The notes: generated from the sequence alone by a model not told the origin. Shown: positions 7,243 to 15,562, numbered from the stretch's first letter. The stretch: DNA of 23,203 nt from Clostridia bacterium (GCA_017462445.1 JAFTRB010000135.1:1-23203); one strand, 5' to 3'. A program made the numbers and translations.

Positions 7243-8082
7243 CTAATCCATACCCGTGTCAATTCTTTGCTTCCTTGGAAGCTTTATTGTGTTGAAGGCG
7301 TAATATATGCTTTCAAGATCGGGCGAGAGATATTTCAGCACCTCGTCCTCCATCTGCGCGGGTACGCCGTAGTATGCCTCCGCCACCGAGCCTGCCATTG
7401 CCGCAATTGTATCCGCATCCCCGCCGATGGAGATGGCGTTGCGTATCGCGCCCTCAAAATCCTCCGACTCAAGAAACGCCCGAAGCGCCTGCGGTATGCT
7501 GCCTCTGCAAGTGACCCACTCGCCCCTGTCATCAATCGAATATATCGGACGGATCGAGTCCAGGGTAAAGCTATCAATGGAGGGATAGTAGTCCTCCACC
7601 ATTCTTTTATGGATATACTCCTTGGTATACCCCTCTCTTGCCAGGAAAACTGCCATTGCCACCGCCTCTGCTCCGAGCAGCCCCTCCGGATGCCCGTGGG
7701 TGAACTCCGTAACAAGCCTCGATAGCAGCCTGACCTCCTCCTCATCTCTCGCTACCCAGCCAACAGGGCTTACACGCATTCCCGCTCCGTTACCAAGGCT
7801 GTTGGGGCTTGAAGAATCCAATTCAAACACCCAGCGGTAGAACCGATAGCCCCAGCCCACATTGGGATGCTTCCTTGCAATCTCGTGCATATACTTCTGT
7901 GTAAGCTCGGAGAGCTGTGTCCAGTCACCCCGACTGTTAAGCAGCCCCTTTGCCACCGCAAGAGTCATCAGGCTGTCATCGGTGGGCTTGTTTGCCTCCG
8001 TGAAGAAAACAAAATCCCGACTCTTGAAATCCTTGAACTCAAATCTGCTTCCTACAACATCTCCAATTATTGCCCCAAGCAT
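7243..8082 (-). CDS. ADP-ribosylglycohydrolase family protein (ARH/DraG-like)
   Basis: This 279-residue protein has the ARH fold motifs: MLGAIIGDVVGSRFEF at the start, PTDDS (D35, D36) for the binuclear metal site, SLGNGAGMRVSPVG (95-108), THGHPEG (128-134) and GGDADTIAA (G220-A228), which supplies the remaining metal aspartates. The family removes ADP-ribose from proteins or small molecules, and the target here is unknown. I place the start at ATG 8082. The longer frame to a TTG at 8154 would run through a TATAAT box at 8117-8122, and its extra residues do not look like the family. The ribosome binding site is a G-run (AAGGGGGG), rather far from the ATG. The stop is TAG and overlaps a copy of the repeated 13-bp motif. 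Confidence 0.92.
   Translation of the reverse strand: MLGAIIGDVVGSRFEFKDFKSRDFVFFTEANKPTDDSLMTLAVAKGLLNSRGDWTQLSELTQKYMHEIARKHPNVGWGYRFYRWVFELDSSSPNSLGNGAGMRVSPVGWVARDEEEVRLLSRLVTEFTHGHPEGLLGAEAVAMAVFLAREGYTKEYIHKRMVEDYYPSIDSFTLDSIRPIYSIDDRGEWVTCRGSIPQALRAFLESEDFEGAIRNAISIGGDADTIAAMAGSVAEAYYGVPAQMEDEVLKYLSPDLESIYYAFNTIKLPRKQRIDTGMD
7250..7264 (+). repeat. Dispersed motif copy (ATACCCGTGTCAATT)
   Basis: This copy overlaps the last codons of the ADP-ribosylglycohydrolase gene. It is identical over 13 bases to copies at 16672-16684 (opposite strand) and 20801-20813. Confidence 0.6.
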
Positions 8083-8116
8083 CTTGTCTGTCGCCCCCCT
8101 TATTTTTCCTATACCA

Positions 8117-8125
8117 ATTATAGCA
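8117..8125 (-). promoter_or_regulatory. Extended -10 promoter of the ADP-ribosylglycohydrolase gene
   Basis: On the minus strand TGC-TATAAT is a full extended -10 element with no good -35. Transcription would begin near 8110, about 28 bases before ATG 8082. This supports that start over the TTG at 8154. Confidence 0.65.
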
Positions 8126-8193
8126 CATATCAAGTTAAAATAAAAGACTCGCAAAGGGAATAATCAAAAAAAGATAAAATACATATGTAAATT

Positions 8194-8222
8194 TTTATCA
8201 GATTAATAAAAAATACTATAAA
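8194..8222 (+). promoter_or_regulatory. Possible promoter of the ABC transporter gene
   Basis: TTTATC (8194-8199), a 17-bp spacer and TATAAA (8217-8222) sit in a very A+T-rich leader about 57 bp before ATG 8279. Other overlapping boxes are possible in such sequence. Confidence 0.35.
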
Positions 8223-8278
8223 TGTTCACATATTAATTATATAATAAATTATAAAAATATATTTCAAGAAGGAAAAAT

Positions 8279-11074
8279 ATGCTTAAACTAACAGAAATCA
8301 AAAAGGACTAGGTCACCTCCTCCGAGGTGGTGAACGCCCTTCGCGGTGTGTCGATATCCTTCAGGAAGAGAGAGTTCGTCTCAATCCTCGGTCCGTCCGG
8401 CTGCGGAAAAACCACTCTCTTGAATATTATCGGCGGTCTGGACCACTACACCGATGGCGATCTTATAATTGGTGGAAGAAGCACCAAGTCCTACAAGGAC
8501 AGGGACTGGGATGTCTACCGCAACCATCGCGTCGGCTTCATCTTCCAAAGCTACAACCTCATTCCCCCCCAAACCGTGCTTGGCAATGTAGAGCTTGCGC
8601 TTACCATCGCCGGAATCGGCAAGGAGGAGAGAATTGCAAGAGCCAAGCAGGCGCTGGACAGAGTAGGCCTCTCGGGGCAGTATTACAAGAAGCCAAACCA
8701 GCTCTCGGGCGGTCAGTGCCAGAGGGTTGCCATTGCAAGAGCGCTTGTAAACGACCCGGAAATTCTCCTTGCTGACGAGCCTACCGGCGCGCTCGACACC
8801 GTGACAAGCGTACAGATCATGGAGCTTATCAAGGAGATATCCCGCGAGCGTCTGGTAATTATGGTTACACACAACCCCGAGCTTGCCGACCAATATTCCA
8901 CCCGTATCGTTCGTCTGCTTGACGGCCTTATCACCGAGGACACAAATCCTATGAGCGAGGAGGAGGAGAAGGCCGAGCTGGAGGAGGAAAAAGCTCTGCT
9001 TTATGAAGAGAACGCCCCCTCGGATATGACCGACGTCGATGAGCCAACAGAAAAGGCAAAGCCGAAGAAGGCCGAGAAGGCGAAGATGTCCTTCCTCACC
9101 GCCTTTATGCTCTCGGCGAAAAACCTGATAAGCAAAAGAGGCAGAACCGCAATGGTCGGCATAGCCGGCTCAATCGGCATTATCGGCATTGCGATGGTGC
9201 TTGCCTTCTCTGCGGGCATCAAGGGCTATGTATCCTCTATGCAGGACGATATGCTTTCGGGCAACCCGATAACCATCACCGAGAACACCTACGATCTCGA
9301 TGCGCTCTCGGGTATGATGGACGCAGGGCAGAAGCTGGATATTATCAAGGAGCCGAACAGGGTATATATCAACTCGCTTATCGAATATCTGATAGAAACC
9401 CGAAACGATATGCAGGACTTCGCGGTCAAGAACGACCTGACCGAGGACTACATCGAATACATCAAGGCTATGCCCAAGGAATACTATCAGGCTATGGTGC
9501 TGAACTATGGACTTAACCTGAACTCCAACCTCTACACCGATTTCAAGGGGATGGAGAAGGACGGTGACGGCAAGCCCACAGATGTTGAAAGAGAGCTTTC
9601 CATCAGCGCTATCACCGATCTTTATTCCTCCATTCTCCGCGAAACCGATTACGCCATGATGTCATATATGATACCCATGCTTGCCCCCAACATCAAGCAG
9701 GCGCCCTCCGCCCCCGACTACATACTCTCCCAGTACGATATCAAGGCAGGCGAGCTTGCAGACGGCATTAATGAAAACGGCGAGTATGAGGTTATGCTTG
9801 TTTTGGATGCAGACGATGAGCTTTCCGACCTGCTCCTTGCAAGATTCGGCTATTACAGCCAGCAGGAATTCCTCGACACAATAGACAAGGCGAATGCCAA
9901 GGATCCCGACAAGTATAAGGAGGAGTCGGATATTTACCGTGATTCCTTCGAATACGAGGAGCTGCTTGACAAGACCTTCACCTACTACCCCAATGACACG
10001 GTATTCAAGAAGGGCGAGCCTAATATGTTTATCCAGCACGGTTACAGCTATCTGCCCGAGGTCAATGCCGACTTCGAGGGCAGCGACTCGCTTAAGCTCC
10101 GTGTTGTCGGTATCATCAGCCCCAAGGAGGGTGTCAACTACGGCTCGATGCGCTCGGGTATCTACTACACCGAGGAGCTTACCGAGGCTGTGCTTGATAT
10201 GAACAAGGACTCTGAATTCGTAGAATACTTTATGAACGATGATCATGCCGCACAGCTTGTTGTATCTACCTACTACGGCCTGTCCTACTCCTTCAAGTAT
10301 CACAGCTACAACTATGACGACGATGGAAATAAGACGGACATAACCGAGAAAAACGGTATGAGCATAATAACCTATTCCACGGGAATGAGCGATATGATGA
10401 GCTCTACGGGCAGCCAGGCTCCCGCAGCTGCCACCGACCTGAGAGACAAGCTTATAAGAAACCTTGGAGGTAACTCTCTTGCCAACGCTGTTACGATCTA
10501 CCCCATCAGCTTTGACGAAAAGGACAAAGTCACCGAGTATCTTGAGGCTTGGAACGAAAAGGGAGATATCACGCTCGGAGATAAGACCCTAAGCTTTGAG
10601 GACAGACAGGATGTTACCTTCACCGACACCCTCGAGCTGGTTATCAACATCATCAACACTCTAATCGATGTAGTCTCCTACGCCCTGATCGCCTTCACCT
10701 CCATATCTCTTGTGGTTTCCACGGTAATGATTGGAATTATAACCTCTGTATCGGTGGTCGAGCGAATCAAGGAGATTGGCGTCATCCGCTCGCTCGGCGG
10801 AAGAAAGAAGGATGTAAGCGCGCTCTTCATTGCAGAGACATTTATTATCGGTCTTTTGGCAGGCCTCTTTGGCGTGGGAGTAACCTACCTCATCTCCCTG
10901 CCCGTAAACCTCCTTCTCGCTCCGCTCATCAACTACTCCGCCATTGCGGCGCTTCCCCTGTCTCAGGCAGTTCTGCTTGTTCTGCTCAGCGTCGGGCTCA
11001 CCCTTATCTCGGGCGTTGCTCCCGCGAGAAGCGCGGCAAGGAAGGATCCTGTTGTCGCTCTCAGAACCGAGTAG
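8279..11074 (+). CDS. Fused ABC ATPase/FtsX-type permease (MacB-like), interrupted by an amber codon at codon 11
   Basis: From ATG 8279 (preceded by AAGAAGGA) the frame reads MLKLTEIKKD, then TAG at 8309-8311, then VTSSEVVNALRGVSISF. It stays open to 11074. The conserved sequence on both sides shows one ancestral gene of 931 codons. The stop sits where the A-loop Tyr (KDY) that stacks on ATP is expected. Reinitiation at GTG 8327 or 8330 would give about 915 residues. Numbered from 8327: Walker A GPSGCGKTT (22-30), Q-loop FQSYN (73-77), signature LSGGQ (126-130), Walker B ILLADEP (146-152), H-loop His182. An acidic/Lys-rich linker (about 208-255), TM1 (about 275-297), a large extracytoplasmic domain, three C-terminal helices (about 786-898) and the motif GVIRSLGGRKKDV follow. 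Such one-chain transporters export or sense peptides, antibiotics or lipids; the substrate is unknown. Confidence 0.85.
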
Positions 11075-11104
11075 TTTTGTAAATTATAGTTAACCTTTTC
11101 ATAG

Positions 11105-11143
11105 ATGGAGAGAGCGCAAAAGTTGCGTTCTCTCCATGTTTTT
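11105..11143 (+). terminator. Rho-independent terminator of the ABC transporter gene
   Basis: A 15-bp stem (11105-11119 with 11123-11137, one G-U pair) has a 3-base loop (AAG) and is followed by GTTTTT. It lies 30 bp after the stop codon. Confidence 0.93.
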
Positions 11144-11144
11144 C

Positions 11145-11157
11145 TTGACACGGGTAT
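11145..11157 (-). repeat. Dispersed motif copy (ATACCCGTGTCAA on the minus strand)
   Basis: This intergenic copy lies directly after the T run of the ABC terminator. With its 5' flank it matches the 15431 copy at 18 of 21 positions (ATAAG-YC-W-ATACCCGTGTYAA). It also begins an imperfect dyad, ACGGG (11150-11154) with CCCGT (11166-11170). Confidence 0.55.
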
Positions 11158-11200
11158 AGACTTATCCCGTATATCAGGAAATCATTACATAGCAAAGACA

Positions 11201-11234
11201 GGCGTCTAACCGGAGCTTTTATATTTAGAGCGCC
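11201..11234. other. Imperfect dyad upstream of a promoter
   Basis: GGCGTCTAA (11201-11209) pairs with TTAGA-G-CGCC (11225-11234) with a single bulged G. It ends 6 bp before the -35 box at 11240, so it could be a protein binding site. No regulator can be named. Confidence 0.35.
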
Positions 11235-11239
11235 CGTTA

Positions 11240-11268
11240 TTGACATTTTCCTGTCCTTGTGCTATACT
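11240..11268 (+). promoter_or_regulatory. Sigma-A promoter of the membrane protein/GTPase-nuclease operon
   Basis: TTGACA (11240-11245), 17 bp, then TATACT (11263-11268), preceded by TGC (extended -10). The first gene of the operon starts 32 bp further on at 11300. Confidence 0.85.
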
Positions 11269-11299
11269 TTTTATATAAACATTAATATAGGGTGAAGAA

Positions 11300-12085
11300 A
11301 TGAACAAAACCTACACTATACTAAACCGCACCTGGCTTGCGTTTGTCTTTGGAGCGGTTGCATTTATTGGATTTCTTATCTACTTCTTCCTCACGGCTAA
11401 GTGGCTCTGGGGCTGGATCTCGGTAGGCTGCTCACTTTTGTTTTTGATTTGCGCGCTTATTACTCCGGCGATATACAGGATAAGTAGCGAGGGAATAAGC
11501 ATTTTCTACCCGCCCCTGACAAGCGAGCGCTTCCTTTGGAAAAAGGTAGATTCCGTTCATATGGAATATGACCTGACTATTCCCTATCTCTTTGATTTTC
11601 TCATCATCGATGGCGAGCGCGAGGACTCCCCCGCCTTCTTCAAGGAGGGCAAGATTCCCTATTCTGCAAGGGCTGTAAGAATTATACAGGAGTGCTTCGG
11701 TAAGCCCGTCGAGGGAATTATCCCCGACAGCGTCAAGGGCTTCTCCGCAAGGCAGAGGGCAAAGCTGGAATACCACTCGGCGCCCCACATTGGCGAGGCA
11801 CAGGCTGCCGAAAGACAGGCGCGACGGGCGGTGCGCGAGGCCCTTGAAGGGTTTGACCGCGAGGGGCTGAAGATAGACTACTTCTTCGGCACGCGAGACG
11901 GCGAAAGGGCTACAAGACCAACTATTGATTACAGCTACTCACTGAGGATCATTGACAAGGCGAGCGGCAGAATTCTTTTCAGCAAAAGCCTCGTTACCCT
12001 CAAGCTCAGAAAAAATGTGCTGAGGGCAGAGCCTATCGATGAAAAGTCGATCATCGATGGGATAAGAAACGCATTAACCAAATAA
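11300..12085 (+). CDS. Membrane protein of unknown function, PH-like cytoplasmic part
   Basis: This 261-residue protein starts at an ATG preceded by AGGGTG. It has two N-terminal membrane helices (about 11-32 and 36-58). The next part (YRISSEGISIFYPPLTSERF, a WKKVDSV segment, then LIIDGE) has the beta-strand rhythm of bacterial PH-like domains, in which a pair of helices precedes a small barrel. The remainder is a charged helix rich in Ala/Arg/Glu (about 155-195) and a beta-rich end. I do not recognise a named family. It is the first gene of an apparent operon that continues with another membrane protein and the GTPase-nuclease fusion, and may share their cellular job, but this is only inferred from position. 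Confidence 0.75.
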   Translation: MNKTYTILNRTWLAFVFGAVAFIGFLIYFFLTAKWLWGWISVGCSLLFLICALITPAIYRISSEGISIFYPPLTSERFLWKKVDSVHMEYDLTIPYLFDFLIIDGEREDSPAFFKEGKIPYSARAVRIIQECFGKPVEGIIPDSVKGFSARQRAKLEYHSAPHIGEAQAAERQARRAVREALEGFDREGLKIDYFFGTRDGERATRPTIDYSYSLRIIDKASGRILFSKSLVTLKLRKNVLRAEPIDEKSIIDGIRNALTK

Positions 12086-12089
12086 TTTT

Positions 12090-12114
12090 ACGGCTTCGGC
12101 TATGCCGAGGCCGT
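12090..12114 (+). other. Intercistronic hairpin
   Basis: ACGGC-T-TCGGC (12090-12100) pairs with GCCGA-G-GCCGT (12104-12114) around a TAT loop, giving a strong stem with one T-G pair. No T run follows, and the SD of the next gene starts 7 bases later (AAGGAG). It looks like an mRNA processing or stability element rather than a terminator. Confidence 0.55.
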
Positions 12115-12132
12115 TATGCTTAAGGAGATACT

Positions 12133-12786
12133 ATGAACCGCAGAAATGGCTCGTTCTGGAATATAGGCTGCTGCCTTGGCGCGATTCTTCTCTCGCCTGT
12201 ATTCCTTGTTATTCTTATACTTCATCTGCTCTACACCCCAATTGACTTTATCATTTATATGACCTCCGATTACAGGAAGGAAACAAAGCAGGGCTATGTC
12301 TGGTTAGTAACCACCTCAAAAATTTTCAAGCTCTATAAGCTGATACATAGCGAGGGCCTTGACATAGCCTACTATCCAATCCCCTCTACCTCCTCCGCCT
12401 GCGGATATCTTGTCAGCCACAGCGTGGTTATCGACTACGATTCCTTCGTCTTTCTCGGGGAGGATGAGCGCTGGTATGTCAATATCGAGGATAAGGACCA
12501 AAGGCTGTGCCTTGTCGAGGAAATTACCCTTGACGAGTTTGAGAAGGCGCACGGACTGCGCCCAAACCGAGTGGTCTACCTCATTGACAGAGGTGAGTTT
12601 GGCGAGGAGGAAACTCTGTCAAAGGCAGAGCGCGAGCCTGCCTTCTTCCTCTTCGATACAAAGAAAAAGGGCTCGCTCAGGGAGGCTCTTTGCCGTATAA
12701 TTGACACCGTCAAGGCGATTGATAGCTCCAAGGCGGCAGAAGAAAATGGCCAAGTGGAGAGCGAGCAGGCTGACAGACAGGAATAA
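12133..12786 (+). CDS. Membrane-anchored protein of unknown function
   Basis: This 217-residue protein starts at an ATG with AAGGAG upstream. It has a hydrophobic N-terminal region at about residues 8-43 (one long or two short helices), then a soluble part with many aromatic and acidic residues and a polar Glu/Gln-rich tail. No known motif is visible. It lies 47 bp after the preceding membrane protein gene and 33 bp before the GTPase-nuclease gene on the same strand, with no terminator between, so the three probably form one operon. Confidence 0.75.
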   Translation: MNRRNGSFWNIGCCLGAILLSPVFLVILILHLLYTPIDFIIYMTSDYRKETKQGYVWLVTTSKIFKLYKLIHSEGLDIAYYPIPSTSSACGYLVSHSVVIDYDSFVFLGEDERWYVNIEDKDQRLCLVEEITLDEFEKAHGLRPNRVVYLIDRGEFGEEETLSKAEREPAFFLFDTKKKGSLREALCRIIDTVKAIDSSKAAEENGQVESEQADRQE

Positions 12787-12819
12787 AGCAGCCACAGCCG
12801 TGGCAGAAGGGAGAGCGAA

Positions 12820-15387
12820 ATGAAAAGAATAGTAACCGGAATAATAGCCCATGTTGATGCGGGAAAAACCACGCTCTCCGAGGCAATGCTTTACACCGCC
12901 GGAGCTACCGACAGGCTGGGCAGAGTTGACAAAAAAGACGCCTTCCTAGACCACTACTCATTGGAAAGAGAAAGAGTAATAACCATCTTCTCCAAGCAGG
13001 CAATGATCGAGTATTCAGAAACCGAGATAACACTTATTGACACCCCGGGGCATGTTGACTTTTCCTGTGAGACAGAGCGCGCTCTTTCCATACAGGAATA
13101 TGCAATCCTTGTAATCAGCGCAACCGACGGAGTAACCGCCCATACAAGAACGCTCTGGCAGCTTCTTTCAGCCAGGCGTATACCGACATTCATTTTTGTA
13201 AACAAGACCGACATCTGCGACCGTATCCAAAGAGAGCTTTGCGAGGAGCTGAAAACGACCCTCTCCAACAGATGCGTTGACTTCACCCTTGCCGATTCGA
13301 CCGCCTTCCTTGAGGAGGTTGCCTCCTGTGACGAGAGGCTGATGAACGAGTATTTTGAGAGCGAAGAGGTAAGCGACGAGGGAATTATTGAAGCGATAAA
13401 AATGCGCAAGCTTTTCCCCTGCTACTTCGGCTCGGCGCTGAAGCTTAAGGGCGTGGATAACCTGATGCGGGGGCTGGACAGATTCACAAGAGAGAGCGAA
13501 TTTTCCTCTACTATTTTCGGAGCGAGGGTGTATAAGATCTCAAGAGATAAAAACGGACGGAGAATGACACTCGCCCGTATTACCGGAGGCAGCCTTAAGC
13601 CAAAGGACACCCTTCTTGTCGGGAAGAACGGCTCTCAGCTTGAAGAAAAGGTCGAGGAAATACGCATATATAACGGGGACCGCTCTCAACCGCTAAAGGA
13701 AGCAAAAGCGGGTACCGTATGCGCAATTTTCGGACCGTCCTCCACAAAGGCGGGTATGGGACTCGGCATCGAGGAGGACGACATAACCACCCTTTCTCCG
13801 CCCCTGTGCTACCGTATGCTCCTGCCCGACGGAGTCAAGCCCTATGAGGTATATATGCAGCTGCTTGCCATTGGAGAGGAGGAGCCGTCGCTCTCGCTTG
13901 GCTGGGACGGAGAAAGACAGGAAATACGCATCTGTCTGATGGGCGAGATCCAGCTGGAGGTGCTTAAGCGAATAATTAAGGATAGACTGGATCTTGAGGT
14001 CTGCTTCGACAGCGGAAAGGTTCTCTACCGAGAGACGGTTGCCGAGCCTGTTATAGGCTCCGGGCACTTCGAGCCGCTGTGCCACTATGCCGAGGCTCAT
14101 CTTCTGATCGAGCCACTGCCGGAGGGAAGCGGCGTTGTTGCCGCAGCGGACTGCGACAGAGATACCCTTGCATTGAACTGGCAGAGGCTGATAATGACAC
14201 ACATTGAGGAAAGAGCGCACACAGGTGTTTTGATAGGCGCTCCCTTGACCGATGTAAAAATTACGGTAATTGGCGGAAGAGCGCACCAAAAGCACACCGA
14301 GGGCGGCGACTTCCGCGAGGCAACATACAGGGCAATAAGACAGGGGCTATTAAAGGCGAAATCGGTGATTTTAGAGCCGACCTTTGACTTTACCATCGAG
14401 CTTCCCAGGACAAATATGGGCAGAGCGCTCACCGATATCAGCAATATGAACGGCGAGGTAATTGACACAATGATCGACGGGGACAAGGCGACGCTTATCG
14501 GTGTCTGCCCTGTTGAACAAATGCGAAGCTACCCACAGATCCTGCGCGCCTATACTCACGGCTTCGGTAGCATTACCCTGACCCCGGGCGCCTATCGCCC
14601 CGCCACCGACGGGGAAAGACTTATAAGGGAGTCGGGCTATGACCCCGAGCTTGACGAAAAAAATCCATCGGGCTCGGTATTCTGCAAGGGCGGAGCCGGC
14701 TACGGCGTTCCCTGGTACGAAGCGGACGGGAAGATGCACGCACCGCCAAGCGACAGCACCTCTTGCAGTGAAGAGGAGGCAGGAATACCTCTCAGGGCCA
14801 GAGCGGTCCGCTACGGCGGAACAGCCGAAGAGGACAAGGAGCTGATGCGCATCTTTGAGGCGACCTATGGCAAGGTGAAGCGAAGGACTGCGCCCGAGAA
14901 GAAGGAGAATGCCGCGCCGAAAAGAGAGGGCGCGAAGGCGAAGCCCAAGCCCCGTGGCGAGGAAATAATCTTACTTGACGGATATAATGTCATTCACTGT
15001 AATGACAGACTCACGGCCCTGGCAAAAACCGACTTTGCACTTGCGAGGGATACGCTGATAAGAGCATTATGCAGCTACACCTCCTTCAATAAATGCAAGG
15101 CTATAATAGTCTTTGATGCATACAGGGTGAAGAACGGCAAGGGTAGCGTCGAGCGATGCGGAAACACAACTGTGGTCTACACGAAGGAAAGGCAGACCGC
15201 CGACGCATATATTGAACGGGCGACCTATGAGATGGCAAGGGACTCCTATGTAAGAGTTGTCACCGCGGATATGCAGGAGCAGTTTATTGTGCTTGGAAAC
15301 GGCGCCTTCAGGGTCAGCCCTGACGAGTTCTTTGCCGAGCTTGAGGCGGCAGAAATAGCCATCAGCGAGCTGGCGGTGGCGAAATAG
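12820..15387 (+). CDS. EF-G/TetM-like translational GTPase fused to a C-terminal YacP/Rae1-like NYN ribonuclease domain
   Basis: This 855-residue protein starts at an ATG preceded by GGGAGAG. GTPase motifs are AHVDAGKTT (residues 10-18), switch I RVITI (52-56, with Val53 where the family has Gly), DTPGH (73-77), NKTD (127-130) and GSALK (about 206-210). EF-G-like domains II-V follow, with GEIQLEVLK in III, IGGRAHQKHTEGGDF at the tip of IV, and LPRTNMGRALTDISNMNGE in V. A Lys/Glu/Pro-rich linker (about 665-713) leads to an NYN domain (715-850): LLDGYNVIH (D720), VFDAY (D766), TADAYIE (D795) and VVTADMQEQ (D817). This matches YacP/Rae1, which cleaves mRNA in the ribosomal A site in Bacillus. 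The domain IV loop differs from that of TetM (YSPVS), so tetracycline resistance is unlikely. Inferred role: ribosome-delivered mRNA cleavage. It is the last gene of its operon and ends with TAG. Confidence 0.9.
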   Translation: MKRIVTGIIAHVDAGKTTLSEAMLYTAGATDRLGRVDKKDAFLDHYSLERERVITIFSKQAMIEYSETEITLIDTPGHVDFSCETERALSIQEYAILVISATDGVTAHTRTLWQLLSARRIPTFIFVNKTDICDRIQRELCEELKTTLSNRCVDFTLADSTAFLEEVASCDERLMNEYFESEEVSDEGIIEAIKMRKLFPCYFGSALKLKGVDNLMRGLDRFTRESEFSSTIFGARVYKISRDKNGRRMTLARITGGSLKPKDTLLVGKNGSQLEEKVEEIRIYNGDRSQPLKEAKAGTVCAIFGPSSTKAGMGLGIEEDDITTLSPPLCYRMLLPDGVKPYEVYMQLLAIGEEEPSLSLGWDGERQEIRICLMGEIQLEVLKRIIKDRLDLEVCFDSGKVLYRETVAEPVIGSGHFEPLCHYAEAHLLIEPLPEGSGVVAAADCDRDTLALNWQRLIMTHIEERAHTGVLIGAPLTDVKITVIGGRAHQKHTEGGDFREATYRAIRQGLLKAKSVILEPTFDFTIELPRTNMGRALTDISNMNGEVIDTMIDGDKATLIGVCPVEQMRSYPQILRAYTHGFGSITLTPGAYRPATDGERLIRESGYDPELDEKNPSGSVFCKGGAGYGVPWYEADGKMHAPPSDSTSCSEEEAGIPLRARAVRYGGTAEEDKELMRIFEATYGKVKRRTAPEKKENAAPKREGAKAKPKPRGEEIILLDGYNVIHCNDRLTALAKTDFALARDTLIRALCSYTSFNKCKAIIVFDAYRVKNGKGSVERCGNTTVVYTKERQTADAYIERATYEMARDSYVRVVTADMQEQFIVLGNGAFRVSPDEFFAELEAAEIAISELAVAK

Positions 15388-15430
15388 CAAGCAAATGACA
15401 ATCTTTGTTTACACAATATGCTATAAGCCA

Positions 15431-15443
15431 ATACCCGTGTTAA
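15431..15443 (+). repeat. Dispersed motif copy (ATACCCGTGTTAA)
   Basis: This intergenic copy lies between the GTPase-nuclease stop codon and its terminator. It differs from the consensus ATACCCGTGTCAA at one base. Confidence 0.5.
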
Positions 15444-15463
15444 ATAAAATCTTATTTTTAATA

Positions 15464-15512
15464 GAACAACCGCGCAACAGGACAAAGCTGCCGCGCGGTT
15501 GTTCATTTTTTT
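15464..15512 (+). terminator. Rho-independent terminator after the GTPase-nuclease gene
   Basis: Perfect 12-bp arms GAACAACCGCGC (15464-15475) and GCGCGGTTGTTC (15493-15504) have a 17-base loop and are followed by ATTTTTTT. The convergent GNAT gene ends at 15563, so the stem may also serve the minus strand, though its T run there is poor. Confidence 0.9.
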
Positions 15513-15562
15513 ATTATGTCGCAATTTTTACAAAACGGTATACAAAAACAAAGGCAATCGGC

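Noticed and set aside
8083..8154. Longer ADP-ribosylglycohydrolase starting at TTG 8154
   Set aside because: The extension contains an extended -10 promoter element, and the family normally starts at MLGAIIGD.
8309..8331. Amber read-through or pyrrolysine-type recoding in the ABC gene, helped by the hairpin CACCTC/GAGGTG at 8314-8329
   Set aside because: TAG is the normal stop of at least four genes here (1701, 7243, 11072, 15385). The position demands Tyr, and the stem is only 6 bp. A point mutation or error is simpler.
12820..15387. Tetracycline resistance gene (tetM/W/O type)
   Set aside because: Overall similarity is real, but the domain IV tip loop (GGRAHQKHTEGGDF) is unlike the YSPVS loop of ribosomal protection proteins, and the NYN fusion points to another role. 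No mobile element surrounds it.
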